Shown: positions 6,870 through 15,618, numbered from the stretch's first letter. The stretch is 34,299 nucleotides of DNA from JAFDBW01 sp963723355 (GCA_963723355.1 CAVRQQ010000028.1:1-34299); one strand, 5' to 3'. Notes: generated by a model from the letters alone, not told the origin. Program-made: numbers and translations.

Positions 6870-7224
6870 AGCAAGGCTGAGCCTGGGGCGCATGGGTGAA
6901 GATGCTGCCGCGCGGTACTTGCAGCGCCTCGGCATGAAGATCCTGCAGCGCAATGTTCAAACTCCGCTCGGAGAGATCGATCTGGTCGCGCGTCAACGGC
7001 GCACCCTGGTTTTCGTCGAGGTCAAGACCCGACGCAGTTCAGCTTTCGGCTCTCCAGCCGAAGCTGTCGGCCCGCGCAAACAGCGGCAGATCATCCGGGC
7101 GGCCAAGTGGTACCTGAATGACAACCCGGGAAAGGGCTTACAGCCCCGTTTTGACGTGGTTTCGATCCTGGTCAACGGCAGCGACCTGGAGATCGAACAT
7201 ATCCCGGGAGCATTCGAGGCCTGA
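6862..7224 (+). CDS. yraN: YraN family (UPF0102) endonuclease-like protein
   Basis: This 120-residue protein has the UPF0102 pattern: an N-terminal GRMGEDAAARYLQRLGMKIL helix, then NVQTPLGEIDLVARQRRTLVFVEVKTRRSSAFGSPAEAV, whose E-I-D...E-V-K residues are the nuclease-like (Holliday-junction-resolvase-fold) core. ATG 6862 was chosen because the upstream part of the longer open frame is shadow sequence inside rnhB, and because ATG 6862 overlaps the restored rnhB stop (ATGACTGA). The rnhB-yraN pairing is common. Its cellular role is not firmly known; DNA processing is suspected. Confidence 0.93.
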   Translation: MTEARLSLGRMGEDAAARYLQRLGMKILQRNVQTPLGEIDLVARQRRTLVFVEVKTRRSSAFGSPAEAVGPRKQRQIIRAAKWYLNDNPGKGLQPRFDVVSILVNGSDLEIEHIPGAFEA

Positions 7225-7274
7225 TCCCGCCGGTCGCCGAACTGCCCCTAAATGGGCCCGCTCGCTGGTTCTGT

Positions 7275-7303
7275 TTGCTTTTCCCCCTTTAGCCAATTAA
7301 AAT
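7275..7303 (+). promoter_or_regulatory. Candidate promoter for nadE
   Basis: TTGCTT (7275-7280) and TAAAAT (7298-7303, 5/6) are spaced by 17 bp in the AT-rich gap between yraN and nadE. The -35 is weak (3/6), so the call rests on the -10 and the spacing. Confidence 0.4.
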
Positions 7304-7357
7304 AATAATTCTTTCAATTAGTTCCATTACCTGACGTGTCGATTCAAGGAGTTGCCA

Positions 7358-9328
7358 GTGTCAATGTTGCTGCGGGAAATGGGTATGATCCGGGTTGCGG
7401 CGGTCTCACCGTCGTTGCAAGTTGCCGACGTTGCCTTCAACCTCGCGGCGATCGAGGAGGCAACCCTGCAGGCCGCTGACCAGGGGGCGCAGCTGGTGGT
7501 CTTCCCCGAGCTGTCCATGACCGGTTATTCATGCGGCGACCTGTTTTACCAGCAGAGCCTGCTGGAGCAGGTCCGCGAGGGGCTTAGCACCCTGACCACC
7601 CTGAGTGAGCAGACCGGGATGATCCTGATTGTCGGTGCGCCGGTCCGTCAGTCCGGCCGATTGTTCAACGCGGCGGTTGTCATGAGCCATGGGCGGATCT
7701 GCGGCGTGGTGCCGAAAACCTACCTGCCGAATACCCAGGAATTCTACGAAGAACGCTGGTTCTCGAGCGCCCTTGACCTGGTTGACGACCAGCTGGCCTG
7801 GCTCGAAGAGGCCCCGCCGTTCGGCACCGATCTGCTGTTTGATATCGACGGTATGCCGGACTGCCTGTTCGGCGTCGAAATCTGTGAAGATGCCTGGGTG
7901 GCCAGCCCGCCGAGCGGGGCCATGGCCGCCGCCGGAGCGACCCTGTTGATCAACCTGTCCGCGAGCCCCGAGATTCTCGGCAAATGCGAATATCGCCGGG
8001 CCCTGGTCCAGGCGCAGTCGGCCCGCTGCCTGGCCGCGTATATCTATGCCTCGGCAGGGCCGGGCGAATCGAGTACCGACCTGGTCTTCTCCGGACATTC
8101 ATTGATCGCGGAATACGGTCAGATCCTTGACGAAACCGAGCGCTTCCAGTTTGCCAGCCAGATCGCCATTGCCGATATTGATATCCAGCGGCTGGTCCAC
8201 GAGCGCCTGCGCAACAACAGTTTCGCTGCCTGCCATGCGGAGCAGGACTTTCTCCTGGTGCCGGTCGAGGTTACGGTGCGTGATGCGGACAAGCTGCTCC
8301 GGCCAATGACCAGGACCCCTTTCGTTCCGATCGGCGTCGCCGAGCGGCAGGCCCGCTGCGAAGAGATCTTTGCCATCCAGACCACCGGCCTGATGAAACG
8401 CCTGATGCACACCGGCAGCCAGAAGGCCGTGGTGGGAATTTCCGGTGGCCTCGACTCAACCCTGGCCCTGCTGGTGACGGTCAGGGCGTTCGACCGCCTG
8501 GGCTGGTCCCGGGACGATATCCTGGCCATAACCATGCCCGGCTTCGGCACCACCGACAGGACCCGGGGGAACGCAGAAACCCTTGCCGATGAGCTTGGCG
8601 TCAGTCTCCGCACGATCAGCATAGATGCCGCAGTCCATCAACACTTTGCCGATATCGGCCAGGACCCCGGAACCCATGACGTCACTTATGAGAACTCCCA
8701 GGCCCGCGAGCGGACCCAGATTCTCATGGACCTGGCGAACCAGGTCGGCGGCCTGGTCATCGGCACCGGAGACCTGTCGGAGCTGGCGCTCGGCTGGGCG
8801 ACCTACAACGGCGATCACATGTCGATGTACGGGGTCAATGCGTCGATTCCGAAAACGCTCGTGCGGTATCTGATCGAATGGTGTGCCGAGGCCGAGTTCA
8901 GCGGCAGAGCCGCAGACGTCCTGCGCGATATCTGCGCGACCCCGGTTTCACCCGAATTGCTGCCACCGGATGAATCCGGAGAAATCAGCCAGAAGACCGA
9001 GGACCATGTCGGCCCCTATGAACTGCACGACTTCTTCCTGTTCCACGTGGTCCGCAACCAGTTTGCCCCGCGCAAGATCCTGGACATGGCTGCACGGGTG
9101 TTTGCGGAAGATTACTCACACGACGAGATCCTGAAATGGCTGCGGATTTTCTATAGCCGGTTCTTCTCCCAGCAGTTCAAGAGATCCTGCCTGCCGGACG
9201 GCCCCAAGGTCGGCACGGTGTCCCTTTCGCCCCGAGGAGACTGGCGCATGCCGAGTGACGCCAGCGCTGCATTGTGGCTTGCTGATCTGGAACAGGTTGC
9301 CGCAGGGAAGAAAAAGAAGGGTTCCTGA
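7358..9328 (+). CDS. nadE: Glutamine-dependent NAD+ synthase
   Basis: NadE makes NAD+ from deamido-NAD+, ATP and glutamine in the cytosol. The N-terminal nitrilase-type glutaminase domain carries the catalytic triad as E51 (FPELSMTGY), K120 (VVPKTYLPN) and C176 (GVEICEDAW). The synthase domain begins near residue 360 with the ATP-pyrophosphatase P-loop VVGISGGLDSTLALL, and later shows GTGDLSELALGWATYNGDHMSMY. At 656 residues it belongs to the long glutaminase-fused type. AGGAG at 7347-7351 best fits the GTG start at 7358; ATG 7364 is the alternative. rsmI follows after 5 bp. Confidence 0.95.
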   Translation: MSMLLREMGMIRVAAVSPSLQVADVAFNLAAIEEATLQAADQGAQLVVFPELSMTGYSCGDLFYQQSLLEQVREGLSTLTTLSEQTGMILIVGAPVRQSGRLFNAAVVMSHGRICGVVPKTYLPNTQEFYEERWFSSALDLVDDQLAWLEEAPPFGTDLLFDIDGMPDCLFGVEICEDAWVASPPSGAMAAAGATLLINLSASPEILGKCEYRRALVQAQSARCLAAYIYASAGPGESSTDLVFSGHSLIAEYGQILDETERFQFASQIAIADIDIQRLVHERLRNNSFAACHAEQDFLLVPVEVTVRDADKLLRPMTRTPFVPIGVAERQARCEEIFAIQTTGLMKRLMHTGSQKAVVGISGGLDSTLALLVTVRAFDRLGWSRDDILAITMPGFGTTDRTRGNAETLADELGVSLRTISIDAAVHQHFADIGQDPGTHDVTYENSQARERTQILMDLANQVGGLVIGTGDLSELALGWATYNGDHMSMYGVNASIPKTLVRYLIEWCAEAEFSGRAADVLRDICATPVSPELLPPDESGEISQKTEDHVGPYELHDFFLFHVVRNQFAPRKILDMAARVFAEDYSHDEILKWLRIFYSRFFSQQFKRSCLPDGPKVGTVSLSPRGDWRMPSDASAALWLADLEQVAAGKKKKGS

Positions 9329-9333
9329 CAACT

Positions 9334-10197
9334 ATGCAGGAAGGGCAGGACAAACAGACATCGGGAACGCTTTATGTGGTGGCAACACCGATCGGCAACC
9401 TTGAGGACATCACCTATCGGGCGGTTAAGGTTCTCGGTGAGGTTGACCTGGTGGCGGCAGAGGACACCCGTCACAGCCGCAAGCTTCTCGATCGCTTCGG
9501 TATCCGTAAACCACTCCTGTCGTACCACGATCATAACGAGCGACAGCGGTACGGAGAAATCCTGGAGCGTCTGCGGTCTGGAGAAAATGTTGCCCTGATC
9601 AGCGACGCCGGAACGCCCTGCATAGCGGATCCCGGTTATCGCCTGATCGCCTCCTGCCGGACCGCCGGTGTGCCGGTCGTGCCAATCCCCGGTGCGTCGG
9701 CCATGGTTGCGGCGCTCAGCGCCTCCGGAGTGGCGACCGATCGCTTTACCTTTGAAGGGTACCTGCCGTCGCGCGCCAAGGCGCGGACCGATCTGCTTAA
9801 ACGTCTGACTGGTGAACAGCGCACATTGGTGTTCTACGAAACCCCACACCGCTTGATCGCCGCCCTGAACGACCTGATGCAGGTGTTTGGTAAAGAACGT
9901 TCTCTGGTCGTCGCCCGGGAACTGACCAAGATGCACGAGGAGTTTTTTCACGGTACGGTCGATGACGCCATTGCACATTTTTCACGTAAACCGGTGAAAG
10001 GCGAAATCGTGCTGATCCTGCCACCTGGCTCCGAGGGCCCGCAGATGAATGCGCGGGATGCCTTGCGAAACCTGCTTGAAGAAAGCAGCCTGTCGCGCCG
10101 CGATGCGGTCAAAATGGTCGCCAGGGAGTATGGTCTGCCGGTCAGCGATGTTTACCGGCAAAGCCTCAGCCTGACAGAACAAGACAGAGAAGTCTGA
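9334..10197 (+). CDS. rsmI: 16S rRNA (cytidine-2'-O)-methyltransferase RsmI
   Basis: RsmI 2'-O-methylates C1402 of 16S rRNA in the decoding centre using SAM. The 287-residue protein begins the tetrapyrrole-methylase fold with LYVVATPIGNLEDITYRAV, followed by AAEDTRHSRKLLDRFGI, SYHDHNE, ALISDAGTPCIADPGYRL and PIPGASAMVAALSASG, all family signatures. Later ETPHRL and VARELTKMHEEFF are also typical. It starts 5 bp after nadE, so the two are likely cotranscribed. Confidence 0.97.
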   Translation: MQEGQDKQTSGTLYVVATPIGNLEDITYRAVKVLGEVDLVAAEDTRHSRKLLDRFGIRKPLLSYHDHNERQRYGEILERLRSGENVALISDAGTPCIADPGYRLIASCRTAGVPVVPIPGASAMVAALSASGVATDRFTFEGYLPSRAKARTDLLKRLTGEQRTLVFYETPHRLIAALNDLMQVFGKERSLVVARELTKMHEEFFHGTVDDAIAHFSRKPVKGEIVLILPPGSEGPQMNARDALRNLLEESSLSRRDAVKMVAREYGLPVSDVYRQSLSLTEQDREV

Positions 10198-10419
10198 TAG
10201 AAGAGTGATGATGCCGCATAACGATTCCCGAGGGGCTCCCGACCGTGGACTCTCTGCCACGGGATAAGCCGTAGATCGTCATTTCACATAAGCTTCTGCC
10301 GAGGATTGTCAGCATATCAGCCCCCGATTGTTGACACGCGAATTCCCGCCCCAAAATACGCCTCTACAACTCGCTGGAATTTAATCATTTTTGCATGACT
10401 TATTACCCGTTCCGGTGAA
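10198..10419. other. Intergenic region after rsmI, no gene seen
   Basis: This gap, together with the promoter and leader that follow, separates rsmI from the outer-membrane protein gene by about 308 bp. I see a 6-bp stem CCGTGG/CCACGG (10243-10248 and 10257-10262) inside a longer, imperfect inverted arrangement (ACGAT at 10221 and ATCGT at 10275), with no T-run. It matches no riboswitch consensus I know. Binding sites for a sigma-54 activator would be expected here, but I cannot identify a clear one. Confidence 0.4.
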
Positions 10420-10436
10420 TTGGAACACCCCTTGCT
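10420..10436 (+). promoter_or_regulatory. Sigma-54 (RpoN) promoter
   Basis: TTGGAACACCCCTTGCT carries the invariant -24 GG (10422-10423) and -12 GC (10434-10435) at exact 10-bp spacing. It matches the TTGGCACN5TTGCT consensus with one main mismatch. Transcription would start near 10447, about 60 bp before the outer-membrane protein gene. Sigma-54 promoters always need an enhancer-binding activator, so the gene should be conditionally expressed. Confidence 0.8.
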
Positions 10437-10505
10437 CCTAATCTTCATACAACAACAAATCACAGAGCTGCAGGCCTGAGGGCCGGCCAATTAAGGAGAT
10501 GTCTT

Positions 10506-11259
10506 ATGTTTTTCGCCAAACGGGTCATGATCATCGCTGCACTTATGGGTTTCCTGGCATCTCCGTGCACTGGCCGATGAAATTATCTCGCTGAAAGGCG
10601 GCTATTACAAACTGGAACCCTCCGGAGATGTTGGTGTCGGGGGAGACGTTGTTGATATCGAAGATGACCTGGGGATTGACGACGACGACGGTTTTTTCGC
10701 CGAGGTTGCGCTGCAATTGGGAGATTTTCGGCTCTTTACCAGCTATCTGCCGATCAGTTTCAGCGGCTCAAGCGTCTTGTCCAGAGACATCGATTTCAAT
10801 GGTGAGACTTTTTCCGGGGGGCGCCGCATCGACAGCGATTTGGATATCGATATCTACGAAGCCGGTCTGGCCTGGTTCCTGATCAACCTGGACGATCTGC
10901 CGCTGCGGATTCAGGTCGGTCCGGAAGTGGCGGTAAAGTACATCGACACCAGGATTGAAATGCAGGACAAGGCTTTCGGCATCGATGAGTCGGAGAGCGT
11001 CGGGGTGCCGATCCCTTCTCTGGGAGCGAGAGCTCGCATCGGAATCGCCGATTATCTCAGTGTGGTCGGTCGGGTCGGCTACCTGGAATACAAAGGCAAC
11101 AGTTTAACCGATATAGACGCCCAGGTTGAATATTCGCCGATCCCCTTGGTAGGCATTTTTGCCGGTTACCGGTATCTGGATATGGACATTGATGAAGATG
11201 ATCTTCTGCTTGATGCAAAATTCTCCGGTCCGCACGCCGGAGCTCTGATCCGCTTCTGA
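10506..11259 (+). CDS. Outer-membrane beta-barrel protein (frameshifted in its signal peptide)
   Basis: The gene starts at ATG 10506 behind AAGGAG (10493-10498). The raw frame stops after 24 codons. Removing the T at 10566 joins MFFAKRVMIIAALMGFLASP to ALADEIISLKGGYYKLEP, creating an ideal signal peptide cut after ALA. The mature protein (about 227 residues) shows alternating strands (GYYKLEP, GFFAEVALQLG, FRLFTSYLPIS, LRIQVGPEVAVKYI, YLSVVGRVGYLEYKG, LVGIFAGYRYLDMDI) and ends HAGALIRF with a terminal Phe, the signal for outer-membrane assembly. It has acidic loops rich in DID/DDD. Specific function is unknown. It is under a sigma-54-type promoter and is followed by a strong terminator. Confidence 0.85.
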
Positions 11260-11287
11260 TTGATTGCCTCCTTCAGTCATGGGTCGA

Positions 11288-11320
11288 GAAAAGGGCAGCC
11301 AAACGGCTGCCCTTTTCTTT
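11288..11320. terminator. Strong bidirectional intrinsic terminator
   Basis: GAAAAGGGCAGCC (11288-11300) and GGCTGCCCTTTTC (11305-11317) form a perfect 13-bp stem with an AAAC loop. A-rich and T-rich ends on both sides allow it to end transcription of the outer-membrane gene (plus) and of acyP (minus), which converge here. Confidence 0.93.
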
Positions 11321-11340
11321 AGGTATCGGAGGAGGTCTGT

Positions 11341-11619
11341 TCAATAGCCTATCTTGAAACAGTCGAACTCACCACGATAGTCCTGCCAGTCCACTTCGAC
11401 ATTACTGACCCGGGCCGCCGGCGGGCCATGATGGCACCATTCCACGGCCTCTCTTACCCTGTCTCCTTCACCTTCGAAAATCGCGGCAACCGTACCATCC
11501 GGGCAGTTCCTGACCCGCCCGGTCAACTCAAGAGCCCTTGCCGTCTCCAGGGTTGACTGGCGGAAAAACACGCCCTGGACACGACCATGGACAATGACTT
11601 CTGCCCTGATTTTGCTCAT
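11341..11619 (-). CDS. acyP: Acylphosphatase
   Basis: Acylphosphatase hydrolyses carboxyl-phosphate bonds such as in acetyl phosphate or carbamoyl phosphate. The 92-residue protein has the signature VHGRVQGVFFRQST, with the catalytic Arg in GVFFRQ and the conserved Asn in LTGRVRNCPDGTVAAIFEG. I chose ATG 11619 because GGAGG (11626-11630) is 6 bases upstream and because it overlaps the ligA stop (TGATG). It is coupled behind ligA and ends at a shared terminator. Confidence 0.95.
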   Translation of the reverse strand: MSKIRAEVIVHGRVQGVFFRQSTLETARALELTGRVRNCPDGTVAAIFEGEGDRVREAVEWCHHGPPAARVSNVEVDWQDYRGEFDCFKIGY

Positions 11620-13631
11620 CACACACCTCCGGTCAGTTTTGCGAAGGCCTCTTCATCAAGAATCTCAACGCCCAGTTTTTGCGCCTTGGCCAGCTTGCTG
11701 CCGGCATTTTCCCCGGCAACGACGTAATCGGTTTTTTTGCTGACAGAGCCTGACGCCCGTCCGCCGAGTTGTTCAACCAGTTCTTCGGCTTCCTTGCGTG
11801 ACCATTTTGACAGGGTGCCGGTGATGACGAAGGTTTTGCCGGTCAGGGGGCCATCCTGCTGGATGACAACTTCACCCTGCGGTTCAACCCCTGCCTGCTG
11901 CAGTTTCTCCAACAGGAGTTTCTTCTCCGGGTTGTTGAAGTAGTCGACGATTGATTCGGCGACCTTGTCACCGATTTCGTGGATGGCGATCAGTTGCCCT
12001 GCCGTGCACCTGGCAAGTTCATCCAATGACGCAAAACGCTTGGCCAGGATCCTGGCAGTGTTCCTGCCGACGTGGCGGATGCCGAGACCGAAGAGGAGCC
12101 TTGAGAGCGGCTGGTTCTTGCTCGCTTCGATGGAGCGCAAGAGTTTCTCTGCCAGGGTGTCGCCCATGCGCTCCATGGTGAACAGGTCTTCTTTGCTCAG
12201 CAGGTACAGGTCTGCGACATCCCTGATCCTGCCGGTGTCCAGCAGTTGAGTGAGCTGCTTTACGCCAAGGCTTTCGATATCCATCGCATCGCGTGAAACA
12301 AAATGCTTGAAGCTCTCTATAATCTGGGCGGGGCATTGCGGGTTGTTGCAGCGCGGCACGACTTCGCCCGGGTTCTTCTGCACTGGCGTACCGCACTCGG
12401 GGCATTCCGTGGGCAGCGGAATCTGCCGCTCTTTGCCGGTACGTTTATCCGTCAGTACCTTGACAACGTCGGGGATGACGTCCCCGGCGCGCTCGACGAT
12501 GACGTGATCACCGACACGTATATCGAGACGCTCGATCTCGTCCCAGTTGTGCAGGCTGGCCCGGGAGACGGTGACGCCGCTGACGGTCACCGGCTTGAGA
12601 TGGGCGACCGGGGTGATGGCGCCGGTACGCCCGACCTGCAGGCCGATATCTTCGACGATCGTCTGCTCCTGGCGCGGCGGGAACTTGAGGGCAATCGCCC
12701 AGCGCGGTGAACGGCTGACCATGCCGAGTTCTTCCTGGAGAGCCCTGTCGTTGACCTTGACGACCACGCCATCGATCTCGAAGGGGAGGGTCTCACGGCG
12801 TTCCTGGAGGTCGTTGAAGGTGTTAATGACCGCATCTGCACCCAGGGCGACAGTCGTGTCTTTCAGGTTGACGCGCAGGCCGAGTTTTTCAAGGTGCTGC
12901 AAGGTTTCGATCTGGGTGTTGGTCGCAGCGCCCTGCATGCGGCCGACACCGTAGCAGAAGATTCGCAACGGGCGCTGTGCCGTGATATTGGCATCCAGCT
13001 GGCGCAGGCTGCCGGCGGCGGCGTTGCGCGGGTTGGCAAAGGTCTTCTCGCCATTCTCTTCCTGAGTGCGGTTGAGTGTCTGGAAGTCGGCCAAATCGAT
13101 ATAGATTTCACCACGGACATCGAGAATCTCGGGGCAGGGGGCCGTCAAGGTTTGCGGTATATCGGCAATCGTTCTGACGTTTTCAGTAATGTCCTCCCCG
13201 ACAAGTCCATCGCCTCGCGTGCTGGCTCTGGTCAACTGACCCTTTTCATAAGTCAACTCAATCGCGACGCCATCCATTTTCATTTCACAGGCGTATTCAA
13301 GCTCCTCGGAACGGGCCAGGAAGGTCTTGCGCAGGCTGGCGTCAAAATCGTGGAAATCTTCGGCATTCTTGGCATTTTTCAATGAGAGCATCGGTACGAC
13401 GTGTTCTACCGGAGCGAACTTTTCCGAGGCCCGAGAGCCAACCCTCTGGCTCGGCGAATCGGCAGTCACCAGTTCCGGAAACTGCTCTTCGATCTCCAAC
13501 AGTTCACGGAACAGGGCATCGTACTCGGCATCGGTGATTTCCGGCTGGTCCAGCTCATGGTAGAGCCGGTTGTGGCGGGTGATCTCCTTGCAGAGTTCGG
13601 TGTGGCGTTGTTGGGTGAAGAGGTCGATCAT
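11619..13631 (-). CDS. ligA: NAD+-dependent DNA ligase LigA
   Basis: LigA seals nicks in replication and repair using NAD+. The 670-residue protein has the full domain order: Ia and adenylation domain with the lysine motif EYACEMKMDGVAIELTYEKG, RGDGLVGEDITENVRT, EVRG-like DVRGEIY and the OB fold; a four-cysteine zinc finger (CPECGTPV...CNNPQCPAQ); helix-hairpin-helix repeats (GLGIRHVGRNTARILAKRF); and a C-terminal BRCT domain (GPLTGKTFVITGTLSKWSRKEAEELVEQLGG). GGAG at 13640-13643 supports ATG 13631 over a TTG five codons upstream. It is translationally coupled to acyP. Confidence 0.97.
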   Translation of the reverse strand: MIDLFTQQRHTELCKEITRHNRLYHELDQPEITDAEYDALFRELLEIEEQFPELVTADSPSQRVGSRASEKFAPVEHVVPMLSLKNAKNAEDFHDFDASLRKTFLARSEELEYACEMKMDGVAIELTYEKGQLTRASTRGDGLVGEDITENVRTIADIPQTLTAPCPEILDVRGEIYIDLADFQTLNRTQEENGEKTFANPRNAAAGSLRQLDANITAQRPLRIFCYGVGRMQGAATNTQIETLQHLEKLGLRVNLKDTTVALGADAVINTFNDLQERRETLPFEIDGVVVKVNDRALQEELGMVSRSPRWAIALKFPPRQEQTIVEDIGLQVGRTGAITPVAHLKPVTVSGVTVSRASLHNWDEIERLDIRVGDHVIVERAGDVIPDVVKVLTDKRTGKERQIPLPTECPECGTPVQKNPGEVVPRCNNPQCPAQIIESFKHFVSRDAMDIESLGVKQLTQLLDTGRIRDVADLYLLSKEDLFTMERMGDTLAEKLLRSIEASKNQPLSRLLFGLGIRHVGRNTARILAKRFASLDELARCTAGQLIAIHEIGDKVAESIVDYFNNPEKKLLLEKLQQAGVEPQGEVVIQQDGPLTGKTFVITGTLSKWSRKEAEELVEQLGGRASGSVSKKTDYVVAGENAGSKLAKAQKLGVEILDEEAFAKLTGGV

Positions 13632-14048
13632 CGGGGGCTGCTCCAACAGGTTGAAATAGCTGTATCCGTTCAGAATTTATGGGTTCAGGTAATATAGCAG
13701 ATTTTTGTTTGTTTCGGGGAGAGAAGAGGGTTTGTTGGTTGTTTTCATGCTTTTCTCTTGTAAATCACACTGAAATGGGAGGCCCCCCTGTAACGGGCCG
13801 GCTTATTCAGCTCTGTGGTTGTTGGATTTCTCAGAAATCCGGCAAAGGAGATGCCCTCCGCAAGGAGAAAGGCGTTTTTGCTTACTTTTGTCGCCGCATG
13901 GACAAAAGTAAGGCGTCTGGCGGGGACGCAACCCGCCGGTTTTGTCTTAGTCGCAGGCTTGAGTCTCAAGGCTCAGAAAGCGGTTCTCGGGTTACCAGAA
14001 AGTCACAGTGCAAAATACTCACGTACATTCCTCTCTCTACTTAACAAA
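13632..14048. other. Intergenic region between divergent ligA and the CNNM gene; hairpin-rich repeat-like segment
   Basis: There is no convincing gene here. The part 13824-13937 holds three perfect inverted repeats in a row: GGATTTCT/AGAAATCC (13824-13840), TTACTTTTGTC/GACAAAAGTAA (13882-13892 and 13901-13911) and GGCGGG/CCCGCC (13919-13924 and 13932-13937). Short open frames on both strands arise from these repeats and have repeat-like, low-quality protein sequence. It looks like an interspersed palindromic element, possibly multi-copy in the genome, though only one copy is in this window. Confidence 0.55.
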
Positions 14049-14077
14049 TTGTTTTTCCAACCATTGTCAGTTATATT
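14049..14077 (+). promoter_or_regulatory. Candidate promoter for the CNNM gene
   Basis: TTGTTT (14049-14054) and TATATT (14072-14077) with a 17-bp spacer lie 52 bp before the ATG at 14130. It is a good -10 and a moderate -35. Confidence 0.45.
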
Positions 14078-14129
14078 CTCTCAAAGCCACAAACAATCAG
14101 CCCCAGCCTGAAACGGATAATCGTATACC

Positions 14130-15386
14130 ATGACCCAAGACCAGTGGCTGCACATCGTCGGCCTGTTCTTTCTCTTCATCTTTTCGGCGTTCTTCTCCGG
14201 TTCGGAAACCGCATTGATGTCGATGGACACCTTGCGGGTCAAATACCTCGCCGAGAAGGATCGCCCGGGAGCGCGCCAGCTTGCCAAGCTTCTCGATCGA
14301 CCCGACAGCCTGCTCAGTGCAATCCTGGTCGGCAACAACCTCGTCAATATCATGGTGTCGGTGTTTGCCACGACGCTTTTTATCGATTTCTTCGGCCAGC
14401 GCGGCGAACTGCTGACGATCATCATACTGACCCCTCTGCTGCTGATCTTTGCCGAAGTTTGCCCAAAAACCTACGCTGCACAATATCCTGAAAAGATATC
14501 ATTCACGGTCCTTCATCCGATTCGTTTCTTCATGTGGCTGCTACGCCCCGTGACGTGGCTGGTAAGTGGCACTTCAAAGCTGCTGACCCATTTTTTACAT
14601 GGCGAAGTTGATCGGCCCCTGATCTCCGAAGACGAGATCCGTTCGATTATCGAATACGGTGAACATGCCGGGGCCGTCGGCAAGGAGAAACGTCGCATGC
14701 TGCACGGTGTGATAGACCTCTCCGAAATCAGGGTCCGCGATGTCATGGTGCCGCGCACCGAGGTGGTGGGCATCGAAGTCAATACGAGTTTTGCCGAAGT
14801 TGTCAAACTGGCAGCACAGGCACACCATTCCCGTTTCCCGGTTTACGCGAAAGATCTGGACAATGTCGTCGGGATTATCCACTCCAAGGAGATCCTCAGC
14901 TACCTGGATCGGCCGGATGAATTCTCTCTGTCCGAACTGGCGCGTCCTCCGTATTTCGTCCCGGAAGCCAAGCCTATCGAGGCATTGATGCAGGCGTTTC
15001 GCACCAAACACCTGCATCTCGCAGTCGTCGTTGACGAGTATGGCGGAGTCGAAGGAATCTGCACGCTGGAAGATATCGTCGAGGAAATTGTCGGCGAGAT
15101 CCAGGACGAGTATGACGAAGAGGAAATTCTCATCACCAAACTTGGCCCAGGCCTGTTCCTGGTCGACGGCAGCGTGGCCATCCGCTACATCAACCGGCGC
15201 TATGGTCTGGCCCTTTCAGAAGAGCATGTCAATACCCTGGCGGGTTTCCTGTTGGATAAAATTGGCAGTATCCCGGAAGAAGGTGACCTGTGTGAAGTGG
15301 AAGGTGCGCGCTTTACGGTGCGTGAGGTTGTCGACCGTCGAATCGAGAAGATTGAAATGCAGGTTTCGGAGGAAGAGAAAAAATAG
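14130..15386 (+). CDS. CNNM/CorC-family (HlyC/CorC) membrane transporter
   Basis: This 418-residue inner-membrane protein has an N-terminal DUF21/CNNM domain (about 1-185) with three or four hydrophobic segments and the signatures FFSGSETALMSMD, LVGNNLVNI and FAEVCPKTYAA. A CBS pair follows (about 200-330: VMVPRTEVVGIEVN, HHSRFPVYAKDLDNVVGIIHSKEIL, LAVVVDEYGGVEGICTLEDIVEEIVGEIQDEYD). The CorC_HlyC domain forms the end. Family members export magnesium or cobalt or regulate Mg2+; the older name hemolysin is misleading. No clear Shine-Dalgarno is present. It stands alone between ligA and mraZ. Confidence 0.92.
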   Translation: MTQDQWLHIVGLFFLFIFSAFFSGSETALMSMDTLRVKYLAEKDRPGARQLAKLLDRPDSLLSAILVGNNLVNIMVSVFATTLFIDFFGQRGELLTIIILTPLLLIFAEVCPKTYAAQYPEKISFTVLHPIRFFMWLLRPVTWLVSGTSKLLTHFLHGEVDRPLISEDEIRSIIEYGEHAGAVGKEKRRMLHGVIDLSEIRVRDVMVPRTEVVGIEVNTSFAEVVKLAAQAHHSRFPVYAKDLDNVVGIIHSKEILSYLDRPDEFSLSELARPPYFVPEAKPIEALMQAFRTKHLHLAVVVDEYGGVEGICTLEDIVEEIVGEIQDEYDEEEILITKLGPGLFLVDGSVAIRYINRRYGLALSEEHVNTLAGFLLDKIGSIPEEGDLCEVEGARFTVREVVDRRIEKIEMQVSEEEKK

Positions 15387-15589
15387 CTTTCATACCCGAG
15401 GCTTTGATGCCCTGCTGCTTTTCAATTTAATGCAATTTGTTAGCTTTTTCGTCTATCTCCCTGAAAAATAGGCTGTTGTCTTTGTTGCCCTTTTTGAGGG
15501 CTCCGCGCCTTCATCCAGACTGAAGTGCCCAGAAGTTGTTTTTTGACCTCCACAAAACGACCTAACCCCCTAGAAAATTGAAATATTTC

Positions 15590-15618
15590 TTGACAGTTGA
15601 GAGCTCTGCGACTATATT
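15590..15618 (+). promoter_or_regulatory. Promoter of the dcw cluster (mraZ promoter)
   Basis: TTGACA (15590-15595) and TATATT (15613-15618) at the optimal 17-bp spacing give the best sigma-70 promoter in the window. It lies 47 bp upstream of the mraZ ATG and probably drives the whole 17-kb cell-wall and division operon. Confidence 0.8.

Noticed and set aside
10198..10300. Possible riboswitch after rsmI
   Set aside because: There is some stem potential, but no match to known cores and it lies upstream of the sigma-54 start, so it would not be in the barrel mRNA.
13745..13969. Minus-strand 74-codon open frame after ligA
   Set aside because: It is made of the hairpin repeats; the opposite strand gives an equally good frame, as expected of palindromic DNA.
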